The notes under the pieces were generated by a model, which saw nothing but the letters and a program-made list of their open reading frames with translations, was not told where the DNA came from and did not search any database. A program made the translations under genes and the position numbers. From the NCBI GenBank assembly GCA_009746045.1, contig RPFO01000670.1, positions 337,042 to 401,041 of the forward strand: 64,000 nucleotides of DNA. The letters are read 5' to 3'. Origin of the DNA: Mesostigma viride (Eukaryota; Streptophyta; Mesostigmatophyceae; Mesostigmatales; Mesostigmataceae). Positions 12,501 through 24,500 of the stretch are shown in pieces (within the stretch, counting starts at the first letter, position 1; every line of letters begins with the position of its first letter).

Positions 12501-15500
12501 CTTTTCAATGTTGCTTGCCAAGATGGAAGGAAGTCCTTGTTGTCTTCATGGCCACTGCCTAGGCAAGCTTCAATGGGTATGCCATCCGCAAGGTCTTGAA
12601 CTTATTCGCCCTCGATGGTGAAGGCGGTGCGAAAGGTCGGGGGGAGCTCGCCGCCGGGCGTGCTGACGATATACGTGCCAAACTGCTCGTCCACCCGCGC
12701 GTGCCGTTTTGCAACCCGTCCTTGTGGGACAGGTTGCGAGTGATCATTGCGACGGCGCCCACCTTCCACTGAACTCGCGGTCCGGGACGCCGGCCCGGCG
12801 CGCGCTGTTCAGCGTCTCCATGGAGAGCCTTCCCCATCATCACAGTCCATCCCCACCCCCTGTGCCGCAAGCGGCTCCTCCACCACGTCGCAGCAGGCAT
12901 TCATGTGGGGCCACGGGCGCAGCATGCGAGGGCGCGCTCGGACAGAATAAAGCAAGCGCAACATGTGAGGGTGCGCGCTGTTCAACGTCTTCATGTAGGC
13001 CCATATTGTGTCTGTGCGCATGCCCTCACCTGCTGCGCCTACTTGACTCTGTGTGTGCGCGCCCGCACCTGCTGCGCCTACTTTATTCTGTTTGCGCGCG
13101 CCCGCACCTGCTGCGCCTACTTTATTCTGTGTGCGCGCGCCCGCACCTGCTGCGCCTACTTGACTCTGTTTGCGCGCGCCCGCACCTGCTGCGCCTACTT
13201 TATTCTGTTTGCGCGCGCCCGCACCTGCTGCGCCTACTTGACTCTGTTTGCGCGCGCCCGCACCTGCTGCGCCTACTTTATTCTGTTTGCGCGCGCCCGC
13301 ACCTGCTGCGCCTACTTGACTCTGTTTGCGCGCGCCCGCACCTGCTGCGCCTACTTTATTCTGTTTGCGCGCGCCATCACACAACATATTGAAATGAACT
13401 TTTTTTGGACTTCAATTGGCCCATGACAAGTTTATGGCTGGATTGACCTAGGATTGGATCCCACCACTCCCCGGGATGTGTCTGGCTAGTGGTGGAGTAG
13501 TTGAGTCAAAATGAAAAGTTTACATGGTATTCCCTGCTGAAGTTAACTCCAGATCCAAGGCCAAAACTGGCCACATACACCACTTGCCCTTGCCTAGACA
13601 CAACAATTCAACTCAGATAATGATGTCAGATGTGACTTTGCAGCCGTGACAGGTAACAGTTGTTCTGACCTTGTACAAAGTTCTAGAGCGTTTGGAGCCC
13701 TGGTTAATGACAAATGATAGCAAAATGTTGCTAGCATTTGTCATAAATGGCCATTTTAAATCAATATTTTATCCAAATCATGTCAGCATGCCGCCCAAAC
13801 CTATTGTGATCATGCCAGCACCTGATACATGGTCTCAACAAGTCACGTGAAAAAATTCAGGTCATATGGAGCCCAGAATGGTGACATTCGCCAGAATTTG
13901 TCACCATTTTGGCTCTTTTTTTCACAATTTTAGCAAAACTGACCACCAAGAAGTTCCCCAAGCTAGGGCACATGATGTTAGATATTTGCAGGCAATTTCA
14001 CAATAACTAGTACAAACATTGCGCAAAACTTTGGTGCATGTGTATGCCTGAGTGGTGGTCGTGGCTAGCAGAATGCATGTTGTGAGGTTATTCATTACCA
14101 GTATGTCACAAAGTAGTGATGTGCAGTGCACATGTATAAATACCACATGACACCATACCTCTTAACCACTTGGCACTCTACAAAATGGGAAGGAAAGGTG
14201 AACAGTACATGCCACATTACTCACACAGCCATTTGATTGCTATCAACACACACCATGCATGTTATACATGAAAAACATGTTGAGAACATGCCGAACATCA
14301 AGGTGCACTACAACTGTGATAGGCTGGCACATGTCACCTGGCATCCACGTATGCTCACGTCATGGCATTGGCAGATCCCATGTCTCCGTCTCTTGCGCTC
14401 TGAGAACACCGAGCCACCCACCCGTGCCGGCAGCCGCCTCCAGGGCCAACCACCCATACAACTGCTCAAACACCCGCGTGCCCGTGCAGGCGTGCAGTGT
14501 GCACCCAGCCAGCCACCCACCCGTCCATCCACCCAGTGACCCACCCACCCACCCACCCACCCACCCACCCACCCACCCACCCACCCACCCACCCACCCAC
14601 CCACCCACCCACCCACCCACCCACCCACCCACCCACCCACCCACCCACCCACCCACCCACCCACCCACCCACCCACCCACCCACCCACCCACCCACCCAC
14701 CCACCCACCCACCCACCCACCCACCCACCCAGCCACGCACATGCTCAGCCACCCCATATAACCACACGTGAACCCCTAGGCACCTACCAACCCACTTGGA
14801 CATCCACCCACCCAGCCAGGCACCTGCGAAACCCACAAACCTAGGTAATAAGGAGGCACTCACCCATCCCATTAGCCAACCACCAATTAAAGTCACCTAC
14901 ATTAGCCAACCACCCAACCACCTAAACGCCCAGCCAGCTGGCCCCACATGCACCCATCCGGCTGCCCACGCACCTACCCACTCAACCACTCACTCTCCCC
15001 TCACCCTTATACCCACTGACCCACCCGCACATGCATTCTCTCAGCCAGCCAGCCACCCACCTCACCCCAAACCTGCACAGCCCTTCACCCGCGATAGGTG
15101 CGTCGGTCCAAACCATAAACCCACCCACACATGCATAACTGTGCATCCACCCACCCATCTACTCGTCCCTTCGTCCACCCACCCACGTCTAGTAGTCATC
15201 TACACAGCAACTAACCACCAACCACCAATGCCCCCCCCTCCCCAACCCCACCCACGCGCATCCCTAACCACCCAACCACTAAACCACCACCCTCAAACCC
15301 GTGACATTGTTTCACTCACGCATCCACCGACCCACCCACTTCAGAGATCCCCAAAGCCCACCAAGCACCCACCCACCTGGCCATCCGCCTATAACCAACC
15401 ACCCTTGCACTCATCCACTAACCTGGCATGACCAGCCACCCACCCACTCCAACTGCTTGTGCTCCCATGCAGCTACTCGGCCAGCCATTTACCAATGCAT

Positions 15501-18500
15501 CCACCTTTCAGCCAGAAATTGCCATTGAACCCACCCGCCTCTAGGCATCCCTTGAAGCATCTAGCCTAAGCCACCCACCTAAGACTCCCTGGGGAACCAA
15601 CCAACCGACCAACCAACCAACCAATCACCCGGCTACACAACCACCTAACCACCCAAGTGCCCAACCACTCAACAACCCAATCACCGAACCACCTAACCAC
15701 CCAACACCCAAACCAGCCAGGCATGTACTTGCCCATTCATCCTCGCACGTCCGCACCATCGCCCCCCCACCCATACACGCTCCACTCACCTAGCCAGCCA
15801 CACACCCGACCAGCAACCTGCCCAACTCACGCATGAAGGCAAGATTAGCTGCATGCATGGCCTCACCCTGCATCACATGCACTGCCTGGGTAGTTTGCAT
15901 GTGGCAGCTTCCATCTCGTTGTCAGCAACTGAAAAGGTTCTTCCTCACTGTATTGAATGAGCAATGACGTTGGAGACGTTCTTCTATCCCTCTTTAAATC
16001 TTTAAAGAGTAAAGACAAGGGCAAATATCTGGACAAGGTGGCTATGACCACAGCAACCAATCACACCTCGATACCGAATTGCCGACTAATTAAAAACGAT
16101 GCCCCCTTTTGCCTTTTGCATCTGGCGTCAAAAGAACAATGAACTCGATTGGAAAACGTTGTCGTAAAGAGCTTTCTACACGCATTATAAGCAGTTTTCG
16201 CAGCTTTTGCCGCACTTACTGCACATCCGGAAAACCATTAGCGACCTTTGTGCATTAGCTACCTTTGTGAATCTTGGGCACACCATACGTCCTGCTGGCT
16301 CATTGCTGCAGGGTGGGCAGTACAGGAAGGTCGGGCATACCCCAAAGAGCTAATTATCTTACGACAAAGATATGCATTGCATGAAGCAAGAAACAGACAG
16401 ATTTCGCACCCCCGTATTTATTCACGCCAATTCCGGAAAATTAAATGCGAAACTCAGAAAATGAAAACACGTAAGTTTTCCGGGATATTATTACGCATAA
16501 TCCGAGCTGTCGTGCCGGGATTTTTGTATCCTCTCGTGACCAGGACTCAGAGACACGTACCACCGAGAAATCTGGTTTTCGAGAAGAAACGGGTGCGCTG
16601 CAAAAAAATTACTTGTCCCGTTCAATGCCCTCGTCGCAGTCACAGCGCATATCATTCCAAAATTATTCCATGGATTAATCGTGATGTAAGCTTCATTTTG
16701 ACACCTCGGGCGGCTGCAATGACGCAAGTTTCAGAACGCTTGCTGATGCTCGACTGCCATGGGGGTTTTCGACGATTTCGTCTCATGTCGCGGGAAAAAT
16801 TGAGTTCTCGTGTCGCGGGAAAAATCGAGATCTCGGACGAAATCCGGACAATAGTTTATGACAAAGTCTGGCGCGGCTCGCGGTGTTGTGCACCTGCTGC
16901 GCCTATTGTATTGTATTTTGTTTGCACCCGGCCTTACCTGCTGCTTGCACGTAGGAAAGTTCGCCAGCTGGCTGATGCTGTCCGCACTGGCACTGACGAG
17001 GTCCTTAAGGATAAGGAATACCTGGCAGGGAGGGAGCGGCCGTTGGGCAGGCGGAACAAAACCTTGGATGACTCGTAATGCATGCAAACAGGCACATGTG
17101 GCAACACCCCATTTGTGATTCGGCCCCCCATCCACTTTGGGCATGGAGGTGTCTCTGCAACAACCGATAGGGGCGGCGATAGCCTAGTTAACCTGAACCG
17201 CAAACCTCCGCGGCAGCCGTCAAGTGCCCTTGTTGCCCCCAACTTGTGTTTCAAAAAATGTCACAAATCACTAAGAATATATTTGTGTCTGCAAATGGAG
17301 TCATGCACGGAACGTACCCTGCAGAGACATGCACTCGCTCAGCACAACAAAAGCAACCTGCCGATCTACCTGACCCGGCCCACATGACACGGTGGCAAGA
17401 CGTCATGTGCAGCATGCTTCTGTGCGGCAGCAGGCCTTGCGTGCTTCTCGCTTGAAAGGCAAGCGGGCATGTAGCCTCAGGCAAGAAAGCGGAGCGCCGT
17501 GCCTACCCATGGCAAGACATGTGCCCCACGCCATACCTTCGTGACCACCACCTGTGCGGGCTCCTTCATCAGCTGGATCGTGGAGCGGATGAGCTGCAAC
17601 AGGCCACGCTCGGGGGACACCAGGTGTGGCTGGTAGCCGTCCGACAAAGAGACCACCTGGCGGATGGAGGAGCAAAGCAATCATGGGAAGTTGTCGGGGG
17701 AGCAGAGCATTTGAAGACGTTGCGGTAGGCAGCAAGCGCAGGGGACATGCGGTGGGAGCCGCGCGCACAAGGAGGATGACATCATCATATTCATCCCCAC
17801 AGCGCGCCCCCCTCCCCTTGCTCCCGTTCCCCATCCTCCTTGCAACACCCTGGCACCCCCTCACCTTCTTCACGTTCTCCATCGAGAAGAGTTGCGCCAC
17901 CGGCAGCTCGTTGACCGCAGCCTCCAGGTAGCGCTCGAAGCACAGCATAATCTTGCAGCCCGCGATCTGGGGGCGTGGGACAGGTGCGATGGGCCAGGCA
18001 GCAAGGGGCATCGGCCATGGGCCATGGGACAGGGTGACAGCACACCATGTTAGCCACCCAACGGCCCAGTGACGTCGGAACACCACCATGCAAGTTCAAG
18101 TGCCCCACGTCCATAAGCCATCGGCTCAGATGGTTACCTCTTAAAGTTGTGAACGTGCTAAACGCGTGTGGTGTGATGGCCATGGCAACAAGTGGCTGGG
18201 TTGTCTGTGCGCAAACCATACACAGGGCCTTGGATTTGAGGACACCAAGGAGTAGTGAGCCGGCATAGCTCAACTCTCAGCTTTTGCATGCACGTGGTAG
18301 CGCATGGGGTGTTGCTGGGACACCGCGACGTCAAGAAACACGGTTATCAATCCCTGCATTTGGCCTTGACCAGTGAGCAAACATGACACGCTTGGTCCAG
18401 CTGCGGCGGCAGAGCCGAGTTTGGCGTCAAGCAAATAGTGCATGACCCACTTGTCATGCAGCGCCTTCAGGGGCATCTCCCAAACAGACGCGCAATGTAC

Positions 18501-21500
18501 CTAGCTTGCTTGTTTCTCCCTCTCATTCCACATCCCCCCTGTCCTACCCTAGGTGCCACACTACCCCCCTTGTCCCACCACCACTCACCTTTCCCCTATG
18601 CCGCCACCCATTCGCGTGCGTCCTCTTTTCGGCCACCCACATACATCCCCCGTTCTTTATGGACCCATTCATGTGCCCTGTCTTTTTGGCCTCCACTCAA
18701 CCCCCCGTCCGGTTAGCCCACTCACATCCCCCCCCCTCGAAACGCCCCCACTGCCAACCCCCCCTTTTTAACGCTCCCACTCACATCCCCGTTGCTTTGC
18801 GGCCCCACTCCTCCATCAAGCCCCCCACTCACATCCCCCCGGTCAAGATCGTAGATAAACTTCTTGGACAGCACGCGCGCCATGCCCAGCGCAAAGCTCT
18901 GCCCGCTCCCACTCGCTGCGGGGCCCAGCTTGACCAGGTCCTCCTGCATCTTGCGCGACACAGCGGACAGCCTTGGGGGACACCAGCACGGCAGGTGCCG
19001 TAAGGCACGCACACAGGCAAGCACATGGGGCGGGCAGCGGACTCCCGGCAAGGTGAGCAAGGGCCAGCCGCGGGGAAGGTGGCAAGCGCTACGAGCAACA
19101 GATGCGCTTGTTACAAACACAAACACAACCATTACCTGCTCTTTCCAAACATACCAAACTCATCCAGGGAATGCTCAGGCTGGAGGCAACCGGAAACAAG
19201 CAACCATACGCCCTCGCCCGTGCGCAGTGGACGCCCTCACCCACACATAGGAGATACCTCCGCCCACACATAGGAGATACCTCCGCCCACACATAGGAGA
19301 TACCTCCGCCCACACATAGGAGATACCTCCGCCCACACATAGGAGATACCTCCGCCCACACGTAGGAGATACCTCCGCCCACACATACTTGCCGTGGTGT
19401 GCAAGCGGTCCTTGTGGCCCCCCTGAGCCTCCACTTGGCAAAGGTGGCCGGAGCCACAGGTGGCACATCCTCGGACAGCCACTCCTAATCTAGTTTCCAG
19501 AGCAAGCAGAGGGGAAGCATGAGGCAAGGCATCCCAACAAAATAGACACCCATTTCACCACACTTTGCAACACCAAGGCACCTCACCACATTGGCGCGTC
19601 TCTGACAAAACTCCATCCCTGACTGCTGACAAAACCGCGGTTGCCCCAAGGCAGCGATTAGCCTACGTAGCACCCCACCATCCAACGCCTAAACAAAGGC
19701 CACGCTTCTGCTGGACGTACCGGGACGTCACATCAGGCAGCAGCGGCTTCACCTCGCGCTGCACGGCAAGCGCCAGGTGCCGACACAGCGCGTCAATGCC
19801 CAGGGTGTGCTTGAGGGGTCCAAACAAGTCCTGTCGACGCACCGCCAGCAACACAAACAGCCACCACGGCGAAAGCGCATATGGTTCATGAGGTGACCGG
19901 AAAATGCCACGTGCACACGCGCTGGCTGGCCCATTCCCCCAGTAATCGGTGGCTTACTGGTCTCCTGAGACAGCCATGGCTGGGACGTACTCACCGTGCG
20001 GCATGCAAGCATCGGCTTGGTTGCCATGGGATCACGGCACACAGACAAAGCAATGCGATGAGGCACACCGAGGAAGCCAGGGTGGTGTGCAGCAATATCC
20101 AGCGGCGCAAGCAGGGCTGCAGGGTCCCTGATGCCATCGCCATAAAGTTTACGAACAGGCACTCACAGGCAGTCACAGGCACCGAAGGGACGTTACAGGA
20201 CATGCAATCTTGTCTGGCTGTGGCAGGCGAGCCTTGAAATAGAAAACCACCCTCCAGGTCTGATGCTGGCAGCCAACCGATGACCCTGCTGCAAACATTG
20301 AACATTCGCACACCCACACCATGAATGCTTGCCAGAACAACAACAGGTGGCGGCATGACAGTGAGCGCCAGCCCAGCAATGTCCCCCTGGCTATCCCACA
20401 TCGCCTTTGCTGCCCGTCGATACTGGGGAAGATGCATGGGGCAGCACCAAGCCACGTAAAATGAAGTAAGACCCGTCCAGCCCCATCCAGCCCAACCCGG
20501 AAGTCCGCCCCTGCTGTTCCCTGCGCCAATCAACCCCAAAGCGAAATTGCCAATCTGTTGCCCTCAGATTAGTGTTGGCATGATGCGGGCATGTGCTGGC
20601 GTGCTACCCCCTAGCCCCACCTTGTACTTGTGCAGCAGCTTGGCCTCCTTCTTGTCCGCACTCTGGAAGCCAAAGCTGCCGTTGGCGATCTCAGGGAGGT
20701 CCTCCGCTGCAAGGTTTGCCAGGCCCACCCAGGGGCCTGTGGTGCCGTACCAGACAGGTGGGGCCCCAGTAACCGGCAGCGGCCCCCCGCTGACCCCCGC
20801 CTGATCATCCTCCTGCGATACCCCATCCGCCATCTGACTGCTGGCAGCTGCGCCACCGTTACTGGCACCCGCGATTACCGGAGGTGCCAGGAATGGGTTG
20901 TCAATGGGTGCGTTGGTGCCGCCAACGTCGAGCAAGAGGTCAAGGTGGGTGACCACGCCCACAGTCCGCTTGCCTGCAGCAACGCACACGCCACAGGGGA
21001 GGGGAGGGCCAGGGCAGGGACAGGGGTGTGCCAGTAAGCACGGGGGGGCGGACAAAAGGGTACGGGATAGAGCAACACCTGCCCTGGGGTATTTTAGTGG
21101 CGTTATGCAGCAAAGCCCATAATTGTACAACCTGTGTTTGTTGAGGGACTACTCTGCAGGATCAACTTGGGGGTGTCTGCCCAGGAGACCAGCAGACATT
21201 GTGCCTGCACATGTGGGCACTGCCTGCCTAAGCCTGTGGCCACCGGATGCATGCACAGATGGCAAACAGGCAGGAGAGAGTCGGCGCGATGACAAGAACA
21301 AACATGGTGGCCGCCGTGATAACAAGAACAAACGCAGTGGCGGCCGTGACGACAAGAAGGAAAATGGTGGCGGCCATGACGACAAGAACAAACATGGTGG
21401 CGGCCGCGATGACAAGAACAGACATGGTGGCGGCCGTGACGACAAGAACAAACGTGGTGGCGGCCGGGATGACAAGTACAAACACGGTGGTGGCCGTGAC

Positions 21501-24500
21501 GACAAGGACAAACATGGTGGCGGCCCTGATGACAAGAACAAACATGGTGGCGGTCGTTCGCGGTGCCTGCCTCGCTATATACCCCCCTTGCTATAAAACG
21601 GTTCACCTTTCTGACATCACACCTGCCTTGTGGTACGCCATGTTGTTTTCTTCCACGCCAGCACAAGGCAAGGGCAAAGGCCGGGTGGCTCACCTTCTGG
21701 GTCGCAGTGCCTCGCCAGCTGGCAGGCGATGGAGGTGCGCACGTCTTCCTTGGCAGACAGCACCAGCAGGATGATGGTGCTCTCGCGCGTGATGTGCTGC
21801 TCCACCTGCGCAGGGGCAATGGGGGGGGAAGTGAGAGTGGAAGTGGCGTATGGAAGTGGGGAAACCAGGCAGGCAAGCAGCCGTTTGTCACGTGATCGGG
21901 GGTATGCCCGAACGATTCGAGCGCCATGTGTGCATCATCCCCACATGCGTGTGCCAGCATCATCCAGCGCCCCTGCTTCATCAACTTGACACCAGACACC
22001 GAATAGATACCAACAGCCATCTACTAAACACAATGAAACATCAAGCACCAACCAACAACTACCACAATATAGCGCGTACCATCTTCACATCTAAGAGATA
22101 AAGAACACCAACCCGCTAGGCATGTACCAGCTCCAGCTTCCACAACAACAAGAAACACATAACACAAACCTGCTTCGCACTTAACCCGCTCCATCCTCCA
22201 GACCCCAAGCATTACAACCACTGCAGACCACGTACCAGCTTCATGGCGTTGCGGGAGCGAGACGTCAGCCCCGGCAGGTCCACCAGCGTGAGGCTCGGTA
22301 CTGGCGCCGCAACCGCAAGACCGTGCCATGCCATGCCATGCCATGCCATGCCATGCCATGCCATGCCATGCCATGCCATGCCATGCCATGCCATGCCATG
22401 CCATGCCATGCCATGCCATGCCACGCCGTAGTGGGCTCGGGGCATGCGCCCGAGCAAGCAAAGGGTGAGGCAGGCAGGTAGTGAGGCCGGCACGTAGCAA
22501 GCGCAACAAGAAGACCCGGCCATGCATGGGGGTTGGCGCGCATGTGGCCCCACCCCCCAACCCAGGAATGGTAGGGAGCTCTCAGGACCGAGAAAATGAG
22601 GGGGGAAGGGGGAAAGGAGGGAGGGAGGAGGGCACATGGGTCATGTGCTTCTCACCGGGCACGAGCACGCATCATAGGCCGATGATGGCCAAGCGCGTGA
22701 CGAGGGCACGAGCGCCGCGACGCATGGGCAGCAGGGCATGACACGCAGCTGCTGCAACGCGCACCAGGCAGCGTGTGCCACGCAGCGCGCCGAGGGGCCA
22801 GGCACCGTGTGCGGCACGCAGCGCGCTGAGGGTATGCCACATGCAGGGTATGCCACATGCCGAACTACCCCCCACCTCGCCCTTCCTGGTTGCCGCGTGC
22901 GGGGACGGTCCCACTCTTCACCAATTCTGTGAGACCATTCCTTAGTAGGTACCTGGTGCTGTACGCTCCCCCCCCCCCCCATGGAACGAGGACAAACAGT
23001 TGCGCACCAGAAGCAGCGTGTGTGACCCTGTGCAGGGCGACAACCCGTGGGAGGGGAGGGACCCGCGGGCTGGCGCGCAGTGTGCCTGGGGAGGTCGACA
23101 CACGCAGAGACCCCCGTATGCCCACGCACCAACTCAACTCTCACTCACACACAAACACACACACACACACACACACACTCACTCACTCACTCACTCACTC
23201 ACTCACTCACTCACTCACTCACTCACTCACTCACTCACTCACTCACTCACTCACTCACTCACTCACTCACTCACTCACTCACTCACTCACTCACTCACTC
23301 ACTCACTCACTCACTCACTCACTCACTCACTCACTCACTCACTCACTCACTCACTCACTCACTCACTCACTCACTCACTCACTCACTCACTCACTCACTC
23401 ACTCACTCACTCACTCACTCACTCACTCACTCACTCACTCACTCACTCACTCACTCACTCACTCACTCACTCACTCACTCACTCACTCACTCACTCACTC
23501 ACTCACTCACTCACTCACTCACTCACTCACTCACTCACTCACTCACTCACTCACTCACTCACTCACTCACTCACTCACTCACTCACTCACTCACTCACTC
23601 ACTCACTCACTCACTCACTCACTCACTCACTCACTCACTCACTCACTCACTCACTCACTCACTCACTCACTCACTCACTCACTCACTCACTCACTCACTC
23701 ACTCACTCACTCACTCACTCACTCACTCACTCACTCACTCACTCACTCACTCACTCACTCACTCACTCACTCACTCACTCACTCACTCACTCACTCACTC
23801 ACTCACTCACTCACTCACTCACTCACTCACTCACTCACTCACTCACTCACTCACTCACTCACTCACTCACTCACTCACTCACTCACTCACTCACTCACTC
23901 ACTCACTCACTCACTCACTCACTCACTCACTCACTCACTCACTCACTCACTCACTCACTCACTCACTCACTCACTCACTCACTCACTCACTCACTCACTC
24001 ACTCACTCACTCACTCACTCACTCACTCACTCACTCACTCACTCACTCACTCACTCACTCACTCACTCACTCACTCACTCACTCACTCACTCACTCACTC
24101 ACTCACTCACTCACTCACTCACTCACTCACTCACTCACTCACTCACTCACTCACTCACTCACTCACTCACTCACACACACACACACACACGCAGGCACCC
24201 CTACCATTGGGCGACTGCACGGTGATGTGCACCGGCTCCAGGGATATCGCGTCACGCTCGTCCCACCGTGCACCCTTGGAGCGCATCGCCGACGCCAGCG
24301 CCTGACCAGCCGACTCCGCATCTGACCCGGCGGTGTCCGCTGCAAGCACGTGCAGTGGTGGGGGAAAGATTGGTTTTCTGTCTTGATGCCATGCAGGGGA
24401 CAGGCCAACAGGGCTCAGCCAGACAAACATTGGCACGAGATAGATGCGCCGCTGGTATTGACGGTTATAATAGGGTAATCGCAGCGATATCGCCGAACAC

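Larger units (their letters stand above)
12090..12939. repeat. Large inverted repeat in DRP2 intron 12
   Basis: Arms of about 410 bp (12090-12500 and 12535-12939) are imperfect reverse complements around a spacer of about 34 bp. Each arm carries a fragment of a Pif1-like helicase, and the centre is bounded by GTGGCCATGAAGAC and its complement. The right arm has more substitutions and indels. In the DRP2 pre-mRNA this could fold into a long hairpin. Confidence 0.92.

Noticed and set aside
14259..14896. Proteins of THPP or GWVG repeats
   Set aside because: Translations of the (CCCA)n microsatellite on either strand.
23155..24182. CRISPR-like array
   Set aside because: The repeats are tandem without spacers, in a eukaryotic intron; the same holds for the other arrays.
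22857..24325. Three long plus-strand ORFs (up to 482 aa) of THSL repeats
   Set aside because: They are the (ACTC)n microsatellite read in three frames; it has no stop codon in any frame, and the region is a DRP2 intron.
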